From positions 1 to 64,000 of the forward strand of contig NZ_JAAGLU010000029.1 in the NCBI RefSeq assembly GCF_010550245.1: 64,000 nt of DNA, in the 5' to 3' direction. Below the pieces are notes generated by a model. It did not search any database. It was given only the letters and a program-made list of their open reading frames with translations, and was not told the DNA's origin. Shown one piece after another: positions 33,502 to 41,622 of this stretch (the stretch's first letter is position 1; the number at the start of each line of letters is the position of its first letter). The stretch comes from Streptomyces sp. SID12501. GTDB lineage: Bacteria > Actinomycetota > Actinomycetes > Streptomycetales > Streptomycetaceae. A program made the position numbers and the translations under genes.

Positions 33502-34962
33502 ATGGTTCGCCGCAGCGGGAGTTGGCGTGCACGACGCGGCACCGGACTCTCCGGCACGGTCGACGCGGCTGCACTGCGCGCTGCGATCACCGCCCCCGAG
33601 CCCGGCACGGGGTCCGCAATCCGTTACGAGGGACTCTGTGTCACGGGCGTCCTCGACCTGAGTCACTGTCGGCTCGACGGTGCTGTCGCGCTCGTCGACT
33701 GTGTCTTCGAGGAACACGTCGAACTGACGCGACTCGTGGTACCCGCTCTGGACCTGTCTGGTTCGACGTTGCCGTCCCTGGGCGCCGACAGCATCGTGCT
33801 GGACGGTGAACTCCGGCTGTCCGGTGCACGGTTGGGGGCCGGAGGTGACGAGCGCCAGCCGCTGTTCGGCCCCGGGGAGACCGGCGGCGCACGTGCCCCG
33901 CGCCGTATCCAGGAGGGTTCAACCGCAGGCGTCGTGCAGCTGGCCGACGCGCAGATAGGGGGGAACCTCGTCGTCGAGCAGTTGACGGTGGCCGACGGCG
34001 GAGCGTGGTCCCTCCTCGCGCCCCGCCTGAGTGTGGGTGGCTCGGTGCACGCCCGCGGTCTGAAGGCGTCCGGGTCCCTCTATCTGAGGGACGCACGTGT
34101 CACGTATGCCGTCAATCTCCATGCCGCCGAGGTGGGGGGCATAGATGCAACCGGACTCGTCTGCAGCGGAGGCTTCTACGCGGACTGGGGCTTCCGCAGC
34201 ACCGGCCAGGTGCTGCTGCGGGCAGCCGACATCGGAGGTGTGGTGACCTTTCACGACAGTGTCCTGACCGGGCCCGCGGGCTCGCTGCTGCTGAGCCGGT
34301 TGCGCGTGCCGCGACTCAGACTCGACCTGCGTGAACCGCCGGCCGGGCCGGTGGTGCTGCAGGACGCCACGGTCGACGTCCTCGTCGACTCCGCGGAGAC
34401 TTGGCCGGCCGCCGGTGAACTCTTCCTGGAGGGCTTCACCTACAAGCGCCTCGAGTCCGCCCAGCAGGTCGACGTGCGCTCGCGCATCGGCTGGATCACC
34501 CGCGACGCACATATCGGGGCCAGCTCGTTCGAGCAACTGGCGAAAGCGTACGAATCCGGCGGTGACGAACGCGCGGCACGCACCGTGCGCCACGCCCGCG
34601 AACGGCAGCTGCGCCGCCACGACCGTCTCACCGGCCGTGCGTGGGGCGTGGTCCAGGACATGCTGTTCGGCTACGGATATGCGCCGCGCCGGGCCCTGGT
34701 GTGGCTGCTGTCCCTCGCGGCCGCGGGGTCCCTGTGGTTCGCCCACCACCAGCCGCGCCCGGTCGGCGGAAACGGCCAACGGGCCTGGGATCCCGTGCTG
34801 TACAGCCTGGATCTCCTGATCCCCGTCGCGAGTCTGGGATATCGGGGGAACTGGGATCCCGTGGGCGTCGACAAGGCGGTAGCGGTCGTGCTCGTGGTGT
34901 CCGGCTGGGTGCTGGCCACCGCGGTGATCGCCGGGGCCCGGCGTGTTCTGGGACGCGGGTGA
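33502..34962 (+). CDS. Beta-helix (pentapeptide-like) membrane protein
   Basis: The 486-residue protein opens at an ATG with GAGAGGGG upstream. Residues about 40-350 are imperfect right-handed beta-helix repeats (LCVTGVLDLSHCRLDGAVAL, LDGELRLSGARLGA, SGSLYLRDARVTYA). The C-terminus has membrane segments near 396-415 and 459-480, flanking YSLDLLIPVASLGY, a signature seen in pentapeptide/ion-channel-like membrane proteins. Databases often label relatives as membrane-associated oxidoreductases, but no redox motif is visible. It heads the plus-strand trio that includes the pseudo-trypsin and TPR-S1 genes; the next start is 95 bases on. Confidence 0.72.
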   Translation: MVRRSGSWRARRGTGLSGTVDAAALRAAITAPEPGTGSAIRYEGLCVTGVLDLSHCRLDGAVALVDCVFEEHVELTRLVVPALDLSGSTLPSLGADSIVLDGELRLSGARLGAGGDERQPLFGPGETGGARAPRRIQEGSTAGVVQLADAQIGGNLVVEQLTVADGGAWSLLAPRLSVGGSVHARGLKASGSLYLRDARVTYAVNLHAAEVGGIDATGLVCSGGFYADWGFRSTGQVLLRAADIGGVVTFHDSVLTGPAGSLLLSRLRVPRLRLDLREPPAGPVVLQDATVDVLVDSAETWPAAGELFLEGFTYKRLESAQQVDVRSRIGWITRDAHIGASSFEQLAKAYESGGDERAARTVRHARERQLRRHDRLTGRAWGVVQDMLFGYGYAPRRALVWLLSLAAAGSLWFAHHQPRPVGGNGQRAWDPVLYSLDLLIPVASLGYRGNWDPVGVDKAVAVVLVVSGWVLATAVIAGARRVLGRG

Positions 34963-35057
34963 GGAGGCGTCCGTGACTGTACGCTGCCTCAGGGCCGCCG
35001 GGAGTGACAGGCAGGGATGCCGTGCGGCGCCGGGAAGCGACGGACCAGAGGGAGTCG

Positions 35058-36110
35058 ATGGGGCGCGAGGAATACTGGGTGGCCATCGCCCGGGACGGCC
35101 TTCTGCGTGGCGCCGGGTTCTTCGTCACGCGGCACTTCGTGGTGACCCTGGTCGGCTGCGTGCGGGAACTGGCCCTGGGCGGCGAGGTGGAGCTGACGAC
35201 CGCGGGAGGCCTTGGGCTCGGCGGCGTCGTGGACGAGATCGTCGAGGACGTGGGGCTCGCACTGATCCACGTGATCGCGCCGGCGCGTGCCGACTATCCG
35301 ACGCCACAGGCCGACCGTGCCGTCAAAGGGGACTCCTGGTGGGCCCCCTACCGGCCCGGCCCCCACCACCCGCCGCTCAGGGGCACGGTGGACGGCGTTC
35401 TGCCCGACTGCCGCCGCGCCGGCGCGGACCGCGCGCTGTCGGTCCTCGAACTCACCGTGGGCCCCCTTCAGATGATCGGGGCCGACTTCTACGCGGGTGG
35501 GCCCGTCGAGCGACGTGGATCCGGCATGGAGGACGCGGTGCTGGGCGTCCTCCTGGAAACCGAGTGCGCGCGAGGTCTGCGGGGCGACCGGCGAGACTCG
35601 CTCGCGGCCGGGGACATCGGCGGCGTCATCGACGCCTTCGACGCGCTCAACCCGCACCGCATGCTGGGGTTGCTCAGGGAGGGAGTGCCCGAAGGACCCG
35701 CGCAGGAGCCGTGCCTACGGCTCCTGCAGCCCCTGCCATCCGGGCTGCCCGTGCCGGTCGGCCAGTGCGAACTGCCTGAGTCGGTCGATCCGGCCCAGCT
35801 GCACGGGGTGCCGACGTCGACCGGTCCGGCGCGACGGCCCGGCCCGATCGAATCGGCCGAACCGCCGGGTCCTACAGGGGCGCCCGAGCCACCGGACGTG
35901 TCACAGCGGCCCTGGCCGCCCGACGCGCCGACCAGCGGATCCCGGCGGGCCAAAGTGGAAGCGGTGGCCGACGTCGTGGAGTTCGGGCTGCGCAAGCTCC
36001 AGGACTGGGCGGCGGCCGGCATCGTCGACCCGCGGGACCTGCCGCCCCATCAGATCGCCTTGCTCGACGAAGTGGTGCGAGCAGCCAAGGGGGAGGAAAT
36101 GCATGGTTGA
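35058..36110 (+). CDS. Trypsin-fold pseudoprotease with C-terminal helical tail
   Basis: The ATG at 35058 follows GAGGGAG and gives 350 residues. The first about 170 residues trace a trypsin-like fold, but every catalytic position is changed. The His region reads GAGFFVTRHFVVTLVGCV where GSGFLVT..HVVTCAHCV is usual, the Asp region reads DVGLALIHV where DLALL is usual, and the Ser region reads DFYAGGPV where GDSGGP is usual. A Pro-rich linker (about 230-300) and a helical tail (VEAVADVVEFGLRKLQDWAA) follow. It is probably a binding module, not an enzyme. It overlaps the TPR-S1 gene by eight bases, so the two are coupled. Confidence 0.68.
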   Translation: MGREEYWVAIARDGLLRGAGFFVTRHFVVTLVGCVRELALGGEVELTTAGGLGLGGVVDEIVEDVGLALIHVIAPARADYPTPQADRAVKGDSWWAPYRPGPHHPPLRGTVDGVLPDCRRAGADRALSVLELTVGPLQMIGADFYAGGPVERRGSGMEDAVLGVLLETECARGLRGDRRDSLAAGDIGGVIDAFDALNPHRMLGLLREGVPEGPAQEPCLRLLQPLPSGLPVPVGQCELPESVDPAQLHGVPTSTGPARRPGPIESAEPPGPTGAPEPPDVSQRPWPPDAPTSGSRRAKVEAVADVVEFGLRKLQDWAAAGIVDPRDLPPHQIALLDEVVRAAKGEEMHG

Positions 36111-38640
36111 CTCCCTGGACGAGGCCGTCCGATGTGCCGAGGACGCCCTGCGCGACCTCGATGGCACACGGTTCGAACGCGTGGCCAACCTGATGCGGTT
36201 TCTCGACGTGAGCGTGGAGGGCTGCCTGGCCGACGAGAGGTGGGGCCCGGGAGCGGGCGCGGCGGGAGTGCGTCTTGGCCGACTGCTGCTCGAACTGGGC
36301 CTGCGCCAGGAAGCGGAGCGGATGTTCCGGCTCCTGTCCGAGCGACTCCTCGCCCGCGGCGTACCCGAACCCGACTGGGGCGAACAGGGCGAGCCGTTCG
36401 TCAACTGCCTTGGTGTCCTGGGCATCTCCCTCGGACAACAGGCGGACGCCCGCGTGGTGCTCGACTGCGTGCAGTTGTACTGCGCTCCCCGCCTCTCGCC
36501 CGCTGCGGCGACCACACACGTCAACCTGGCCGCCGTCGAACTGGGGCTGGGCGACGTCGAATCCGCCGTCGATCACGCGCTTGCCGCACGCGCGCTGCTC
36601 GACCGGTTGCCCGAGCCTGACGCCCCGGCGCTGCAGACGCTGCACACCGTCCTGGACGCCGTCGAGCATCAACTTCTCGGCTTCGCGACGCAGTACGGTA
36701 ACCACCCCGCTCGCGCCCTGTCCGCCCTCGCGGACCGCACGGGCCGCATGCTCGACAGCCTCGACTCCTCGGATCCGCGCGCGTTCCTGACCGTCGTGAG
36801 TTTCGCCATGGTGCGGGCCGCGGCGGCCGTCGAGGCCGGAGACACCGAATGCCTGGAGACCGTGGTGAAGGTCGTCGAGGTGGCCTCCCAGCGGCTTGCC
36901 ACCCTGCTTGGCGCGGACCACCCCAAGGCGCTCGCCGTCCAGGCGGACCTGGCCGCCGTTCAGATCGAGGCCGCCCGCGCCGTGCGGTCGCCCGCTCGGA
37001 TGGACCGAGCCGTGCGGCTGCTCGGTGCGACGGCGCAGCGCCTTGAGGTCCGACTGGGCCCAGCGCACCCGCGTACCGTGGGCACCCTGACCAACCTGGT
37101 CGCGGCCCAGGTGGAGGCCGTACGCGCGCTGCCCGAGCCCGGCAAGGCGCAGCGCACCGCCGACGACCTCGCCGAACGAGCCGAGCAGTTCAGCGAGTTA
37201 CTGGGCGCGTGGCACCCCGTGACCCGCTTGGTGAGCGCCTCGGCCGCTACCTGCCGCCGGATGGCCATGGGCGACGAGAGCGGACGCGACTTCGGCGGTA
37301 CGACACTGGTGCGGACGCTGGTGGACTCGCGGGCGGACTGGCGGGAGGACGGGGAGACATACCGATCGTTTCGGGACGCGGTGAGCGCGGTCGGCCAGCC
37401 GCCGACGCCGAGGGACGGGACGGCCTTGATCCAGTCGGGGACGTTCCACGGCCCTGTGGTGGAGGACGCGCCGAGAACCGAAGGCGTCGCCCTCGGCTCC
37501 CTCGTCCGATGCATCGTGTCCCGGGTCGACCAGCACGAGGTGGAGCTCGAGGTCGGCGACACCCACCAGGGCTTCGTCCCCGTCGGCGAACTGCCCATCG
37601 GCGTCATTGGGTACCTCGGCGAACTCGGGCGGGCCGGGTTCGTGGCGGAGGCTGTCGTCATCGGCCGCGAGCGGGGTGACGGGGGCCGGCTGCTTCTCTC
37701 CATGAGGGAACCACTGCTCGAGCAGGCCGCCCATCGCCGCGCCCTCGCGGAGTCCGCCGACCTGTCGTCGGACGGGGCGACGGTCTCCGGCCTGGTCGTC
37801 GGTGTCGTTGACGGAGGTCTCGCGGTAGAGGTCGCGGACGAGATCGCGTTCCTGCCGATGGCGGACATCGAGATGGAGCCGATCCAAGACCTCCACCAAT
37901 ACGTGGGACGGATCCTGGATGCCAAGGCGTGGATCCCTCCTTCCGGTTCCCTCGTCCTCTCCCGCCGGGCCTGGCTCGCGGAGGCGGATGTCCTGGGGCC
38001 CGAGGAGTGGCTGGCCCATGTGCAGGTGGGACATGTGCGCACGGGTATGGTGCTGCGCGTCCGGCCGGAGGACGTCGAGGTGGACCTGGGGAGCTTCCTG
38101 GGCTTCCTCGACCCCACCGACTTCGGGCCGGTCCTCCTCCAGGCCGGTGAAGTGGTGACTGTCCGGGTCGCTGCGGTCAACCGGAGGAGGGGCGTGGCGT
38201 TCGTCGTACTCCTCGACGACCGGGCGATGCCCTGGCACCGTTTCATGGAGACCCACAGTCCAGGGCGGATCGTACGGGGCAGTGTCATCAGGGTCGACCA
38301 GTCGGGGGTCTTCGTCCGGGTGGCGGCCGGCGTCGTAGGGCTGGTACGGATCGAGGAGTTGGCCGATGACCAGCTACTCGTAGGCGTGCCCACCGCCAGG
38401 CCTGACGAAGAGATCTTCGTCAGGATCGTTGCGATCGACGCAGACCGGTGCCGGGTCGAGCTCTCGTCCCGGCAGGCGGACGAGGCCCTCGGTGCCGACC
38501 CGCTAGCCGCCGATTTTGATCCGGAATTGTACGGCGGAGCAACCGAAGTTCAGTACGGCAGCCCAGGCGGCATCGCGCGCTCGCTCTTCGAACAGCACCA
38601 GCGGAGCGTCCTCCACCGGCGGCGACGCGCCCCAGACTGA
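36103..38640 (+). CDS. TPR protein fused to four S1-like RNA-binding domains
   Basis: The 845-residue protein has GGGGAGG before its ATG. Residues 1 to about 400 are helical repeats ending in kinesin-light-chain-type TPRs (LLGADHPKALAVQADLA near 269, RLGPAHPRTVGTLTNL near 316, LLGAWHPVT near 366). Four S1/OB-like repeats follow near 459 (SLVRCIVSRVDQHEVELEVG), 557, 641 and 722 (GRIVRGSVIRVDQSGVFVRV). The end, EQHQRSVLHRRRRAPD, is basic. S1 repeats bind RNA in ribosomal protein S1 and RNases; a TPR-S1 fusion is not one I recognise. Codon 366 (37198-37200) is TTA, so translation should depend on the bldA tRNA in Streptomyces. Confidence 0.75.
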   Translation: MVDSLDEAVRCAEDALRDLDGTRFERVANLMRFLDVSVEGCLADERWGPGAGAAGVRLGRLLLELGLRQEAERMFRLLSERLLARGVPEPDWGEQGEPFVNCLGVLGISLGQQADARVVLDCVQLYCAPRLSPAAATTHVNLAAVELGLGDVESAVDHALAARALLDRLPEPDAPALQTLHTVLDAVEHQLLGFATQYGNHPARALSALADRTGRMLDSLDSSDPRAFLTVVSFAMVRAAAAVEAGDTECLETVVKVVEVASQRLATLLGADHPKALAVQADLAAVQIEAARAVRSPARMDRAVRLLGATAQRLEVRLGPAHPRTVGTLTNLVAAQVEAVRALPEPGKAQRTADDLAERAEQFSELLGAWHPVTRLVSASAATCRRMAMGDESGRDFGGTTLVRTLVDSRADWREDGETYRSFRDAVSAVGQPPTPRDGTALIQSGTFHGPVVEDAPRTEGVALGSLVRCIVSRVDQHEVELEVGDTHQGFVPVGELPIGVIGYLGELGRAGFVAEAVVIGRERGDGGRLLLSMREPLLEQAAHRRALAESADLSSDGATVSGLVVGVVDGGLAVEVADEIAFLPMADIEMEPIQDLHQYVGRILDAKAWIPPSGSLVLSRRAWLAEADVLGPEEWLAHVQVGHVRTGMVLRVRPEDVEVDLGSFLGFLDPTDFGPVLLQAGEVVTVRVAAVNRRRGVAFVVLLDDRAMPWHRFMETHSPGRIVRGSVIRVDQSGVFVRVAAGVVGLVRIEELADDQLLVGVPTARPDEEIFVRIVAIDADRCRVELSSRQADEALGADPLAADFDPELYGGATEVQYGSPGGIARSLFEQHQRSVLHRRRRAPD

Positions 38641-38668
38641 CTCACGCGCGAACCCGTGCCGACGTTGG

Positions 38669-39109
38669 TCAGGCCTGCCTCAGCAGCCGGTTCACCGCCC
38701 GCCCGAACACATACCGCGACGCCCCCGCCAGCGGGCGGTCGAACAGGGACGGCAGCGGACGTACGCGCAACTCCTCGCGCCAGATCACCCGCGAGCGGCC
38801 TCCCGGGCCCGGGCGCACCTCGATCTCCGCCCAGCCCAGCACAACCCGGCCGCGCTTCTCCAGGCGGCACAGCCCCGGGACATCGTCCGTCGGGGGCCGC
38901 CAGACGGTGACCTCCATACGGTCGTCGAAGGCGAGGGGGCCGAAACCCGAGCGGGCGACGAACACCGTGCCCTCCGAGGTCGGCGGGGCGGTGAGCACCG
39001 TGACGCGGGTCAGGGGGACCACGGAGGCGTGGCGGGGCCACTCCGTGAGCCGCCTCCAGGCCTCGTCGAGGGGGAGCGGCACCGTACGTTCGAGGAGGAA
39101 GTTGACCAC
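38669..39109 (-). CDS. SRPBCC-family protein
   Basis: The 146-residue protein has the START/Bet v 1-like helix-grip pattern: beta strand VNFLLERTVPLPLDEAWRRL at the start, then alternating strands (GRVVLGWAEIEVRPGPGG, RSRVIWREELRVR), and a long C-terminal helix (PLAGASRYVFGRAVNRLLRQ). Members bind hydrophobic ligands or act as polyketide cyclases or lipid carriers; no ligand is evident. It uses a GTG start with no clear ribosome binding site. It converges on the TPR-S1 gene with 28 bases between the stops. Confidence 0.82.
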   Translation of the reverse strand: MVNFLLERTVPLPLDEAWRRLTEWPRHASVVPLTRVTVLTAPPTSEGTVFVARSGFGPLAFDDRMEVTVWRPPTDDVPGLCRLEKRGRVVLGWAEIEVRPGPGGRSRVIWREELRVRPLPSLFDRPLAGASRYVFGRAVNRLLRQA

Positions 39110-39328
39110 GGCACGATCGTAGGGAACCCGACGGGCGACGCGGCACTTTCCGGGGTCCAGCGGCGCGTGTTCACAGTGGACTCACATACTGCGCCGTGGT
39201 GGAGCGGTGGGAGTGATGGACCCGAGGCGAGGATGCGCCCCGACGACCGCTTCCGCCACCGCACGGTGTACGGCACCATGGGCGCGACCCCATGACCCGT
39301 GACCCGTACCCCGGCCGGAGGGCACCGC

Positions 39329-40612
39329 GTGGACCGTCAACTGCACGACAGACTCGACGAGTTGCAGAGCGACCCCTATCCGCACTACGCCCGCGCCCGT
39401 GACGCCGAGGGGCTGACCTTCGTCGCCGAACTCGACGCCTGGCTGGTCGCCCGGGACGCCGACGTACGCGAAGTGCTGCGCCGCGCCGAGGACTTCTCGT
39501 CGGCCGGCGCGCTGCGTCCCGACGTCATGCCGGCGCCCGCCGCGCTCGCCGTGCTGGGCGGCGGCTTCGGCGGGCGGCCCGTCGTCGTCGGCGCGGACGG
39601 AACCCGGCACCAGGAACTGCGGGCCCCGATCGTCAAGGGCCTCTCGCCCGCCCGGGTCGCCGCCGTCGTGCCGTACGCCGCCGAGCGGGCCGCCGCCCTG
39701 GTCGACGCGTTCCTGGACGGTGACCCCGGTCAGGTCGGTGAACACAAGGGCGGGCACGTGGAGTTGATGTCGGCGTACGCCCGTCGTCTGCCCGGAGAGG
39801 TCATCGGCAGGATCGTCGGACTCGACCCCGCCGACATCCCGGCCGTCGTGCACGGCGGATACCGCGCCGAGGAACTCCTCTTCCGCCCCCTGCCGGAGGG
39901 CGAACAGGCAGCCGTCGCCCAGGACGTGGTGGCGACACAGCACATCCTCGACCGGTACGCCCTCGACCGGTACGCCGAACCCCGCGAGGACCTCTGCACG
40001 GACATCGTCACGTCAGTCACCGTCCCCGGCGCCGATGGCTGCGATGGCGGCGCTGGTGAAGGCAAATCCGAACTCACCCTCGATCAGCGCCACGAGGTCG
40101 TCTCCCACCTCCAGAACCTGCTGATCGCCGGACACCTCACCACCACCGCGCTCATCGGCACGACAGTCCTGCATCTGCTCCGGCACCCGGACCAGTGGGA
40201 GCTGCTGTGCGCGGAACCGGACCGCATCCCGGCCGCCGTGGAGGAGGCCGCCCGGTACGACACGGCGCTTCAGGGATTCCGCCGCGTCACCACCCGCCCG
40301 GTCACCCTCGCGGGCACCGAACTCCCCGCCGGGGCAACCCTGTTCGTCGCCTTCGGCGCCGCCAACCGGGACGGTGGGCGGTACCCGGGACCGGACGAGT
40401 TCGACATCACCCGCACCCCGGTCCGCCACCTCGCCTTCGGCTTCGGCGCCCACGCCTGCCCGGGCTCCCAGCTCGCCCGCGAACAACTCCGGCTCACGCT
40501 GCAGGAATTGACCAGCCGCCTGCCGGGCCTACGGCTGGCCGAGGACCACCCGGTCACCATGCGCCCGACGATGATCCACCGCTCTCCGCAGAGCCTGCGG
40601 CTGACCTGGTGA
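39329..40612 (+). CDS. Cytochrome P450
   Basis: The 427-residue protein has the heme motif FGFGAHACPGSQLAR near 374-388 and an ExxR motif in VEEAARY. The I-helix reads LLIAGHLTTTALIG; the acid normally next to the conserved Thr (AGHETT) is Leu. No membrane anchor is present, as usual in bacteria. The GTG at 39329 has GGAGGG upstream and starts the protein at MDRQLHDRLDELQ; a GTG at 39299 is less likely. No ferredoxin gene is adjacent. An 8-bp tandem repeat covers the stop codon. Substrate unknown. Confidence 0.92.
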   Translation: MDRQLHDRLDELQSDPYPHYARARDAEGLTFVAELDAWLVARDADVREVLRRAEDFSSAGALRPDVMPAPAALAVLGGGFGGRPVVVGADGTRHQELRAPIVKGLSPARVAAVVPYAAERAAALVDAFLDGDPGQVGEHKGGHVELMSAYARRLPGEVIGRIVGLDPADIPAVVHGGYRAEELLFRPLPEGEQAAVAQDVVATQHILDRYALDRYAEPREDLCTDIVTSVTVPGADGCDGGAGEGKSELTLDQRHEVVSHLQNLLIAGHLTTTALIGTTVLHLLRHPDQWELLCAEPDRIPAAVEEAARYDTALQGFRRVTTRPVTLAGTELPAGATLFVAFGAANRDGGRYPGPDEFDITRTPVRHLAFGFGAHACPGSQLAREQLRLTLQELTSRLPGLRLAEDHPVTMRPTMIHRSPQSLRLTW

Positions 40613-40641
40613 CCTGGTGACCTGGTGACCTGGTGACCTGC
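40602..40641. repeat. 8-bp tandem repeat across the P450 stop codon
   Basis: TGACCTGG repeats at 40602, 40610, 40618 and 40626, with a fifth copy TGACCTGC at 40634-40641. The P450 stop codon (40610-40612) is the first TGA of copy two. Because the unit is not a multiple of three, changes in copy number upstream would shift the last codons. Confidence 0.9.
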
Positions 40642-40782
40642 TGATCGGTGAACGGGCCTGGTTCCGGCATCCCGGACCCACTCCTGGGTCGGCGGCCGAG
40701 GAGGGCGGAACTCCTTAGCCCGAGCGGCCTAGCCCGAGCCGCCCCGCCCCACCGAAGTGACGTATCTCTGGGAGGAGGACGC

Positions 40783-40797
40783 ATGCCGGCCCGCTGA
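40783..40797 (+). CDS. Four-codon upstream ORF (MPAR) before the L,D-transpeptidase gene
   Basis: GGGAGGAGG (40770-40778) lies four bases before ATG CCG GCC CGC TGA. The stop codon at 40795-40797 overlaps the Shine-Dalgarno (GAGGAGG, 40796-40802) of the transpeptidase gene, whose GTG is at 40807. This layout could let terminating ribosomes hand over to the main gene. It may instead be a chance result of two purine-rich sites. Confidence 0.35.
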   Translation: MPAR

Positions 40798-40806
40798 GGA
40801 GGCGCT

Positions 40807-41622
40807 GTGGCGAGTTCCCGAGTGACGATGTCGGCGGTGGCCGTGGGGTTCCTCCTGGGGGCGCTGGTGCCGACCGGAATCGCCACGGCCGTCGCCGCAC
40901 CCACGCCCGAGGCCTGCACCGCCGGCACCGGCCCCTACCAGCAAGAGCTGGAGGAGCATCTGAAGCTGACCGCGGACGGCCGTCAGACGCCCGCCGACTG
41001 CGAGGCGATCCGCACCTTCCAGAGCCGTAACGGGGTGCGGCCCGCCGACGGCTACGCGGGTCTCACGACCTACCGCACGATGCTCGTCGTCGAGGCCCGC
41101 GCCAACCCGAACGCCGCCGGGAAGTGCCCGGTGCGCACCTACCGCGTCGCCTGTGTCGATCTGGCCCGGCAGCTGATGTGGGTGCAGACCGGGAGCCGGG
41201 TCGTGTACGCGCCCGTGCCCATCCGCTCGGGGCGCGACGGCAACGAGACCCGCACCGGCTGGTTCACCGTCTACTGGCGGGACCTCGACCACTACTCCGA
41301 CCTGTACGACAACGCGCCCATGCCCTACTCCCAGTTCTTCAGCGAGGGCCAGGCCTTCCACGGCACCCCCGGCGACCTTTTCACCGGCGGCTCCCACGGC
41401 TGTGTCAACCTGCGCCTCGACGACGCCCAGCGGCTGTGGAACACCCTCGCCGAGGACGACGCCGTGTACGTCTGGGGCGTGAAGCCGGGTACGGAACGGA
41501 AGTTGAGGCCCCGGCCCGCGGAGTCCGTGGACGCGGTCACGCCAGCAGACGTGCCCCCAGGTCCTCGCCCGGAAGGGCACCCGGAAGGACGTACGCCACC
41601 GCCGAACCCCGGTGCTCGGTGA
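40807..41622 (+). CDS. Secreted L,D-transpeptidase with peptidoglycan-binding domain
   Basis: The 271-residue protein starts at a GTG with GAGGAGG upstream and has a signal peptide (VTMSAVAVGFLLGALVPTGI). A peptidoglycan-binding-like helical domain follows (ADCEAIRTFQSRNGVRPADG), then a YkuD domain ending in FHGTPGDLFTGGSHGCVNLR, with the catalytic His-Gly-x-x and SHGC motif near 198-201. It cross-links peptidoglycan 3-3 and resists most beta-lactams as a class. The Pro-rich C-terminus overlaps the end of the convergent DyP gene by 86 bases. Confidence 0.92.
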   Translation: MASSRVTMSAVAVGFLLGALVPTGIATAVAAPTPEACTAGTGPYQQELEEHLKLTADGRQTPADCEAIRTFQSRNGVRPADGYAGLTTYRTMLVVEARANPNAAGKCPVRTYRVACVDLARQLMWVQTGSRVVYAPVPIRSGRDGNETRTGWFTVYWRDLDHYSDLYDNAPMPYSQFFSEGQAFHGTPGDLFTGGSHGCVNLRLDDAQRLWNTLAEDDAVYVWGVKPGTERKLRPRPAESVDAVTPADVPPGPRPEGHPEGRTPPPNPGAR

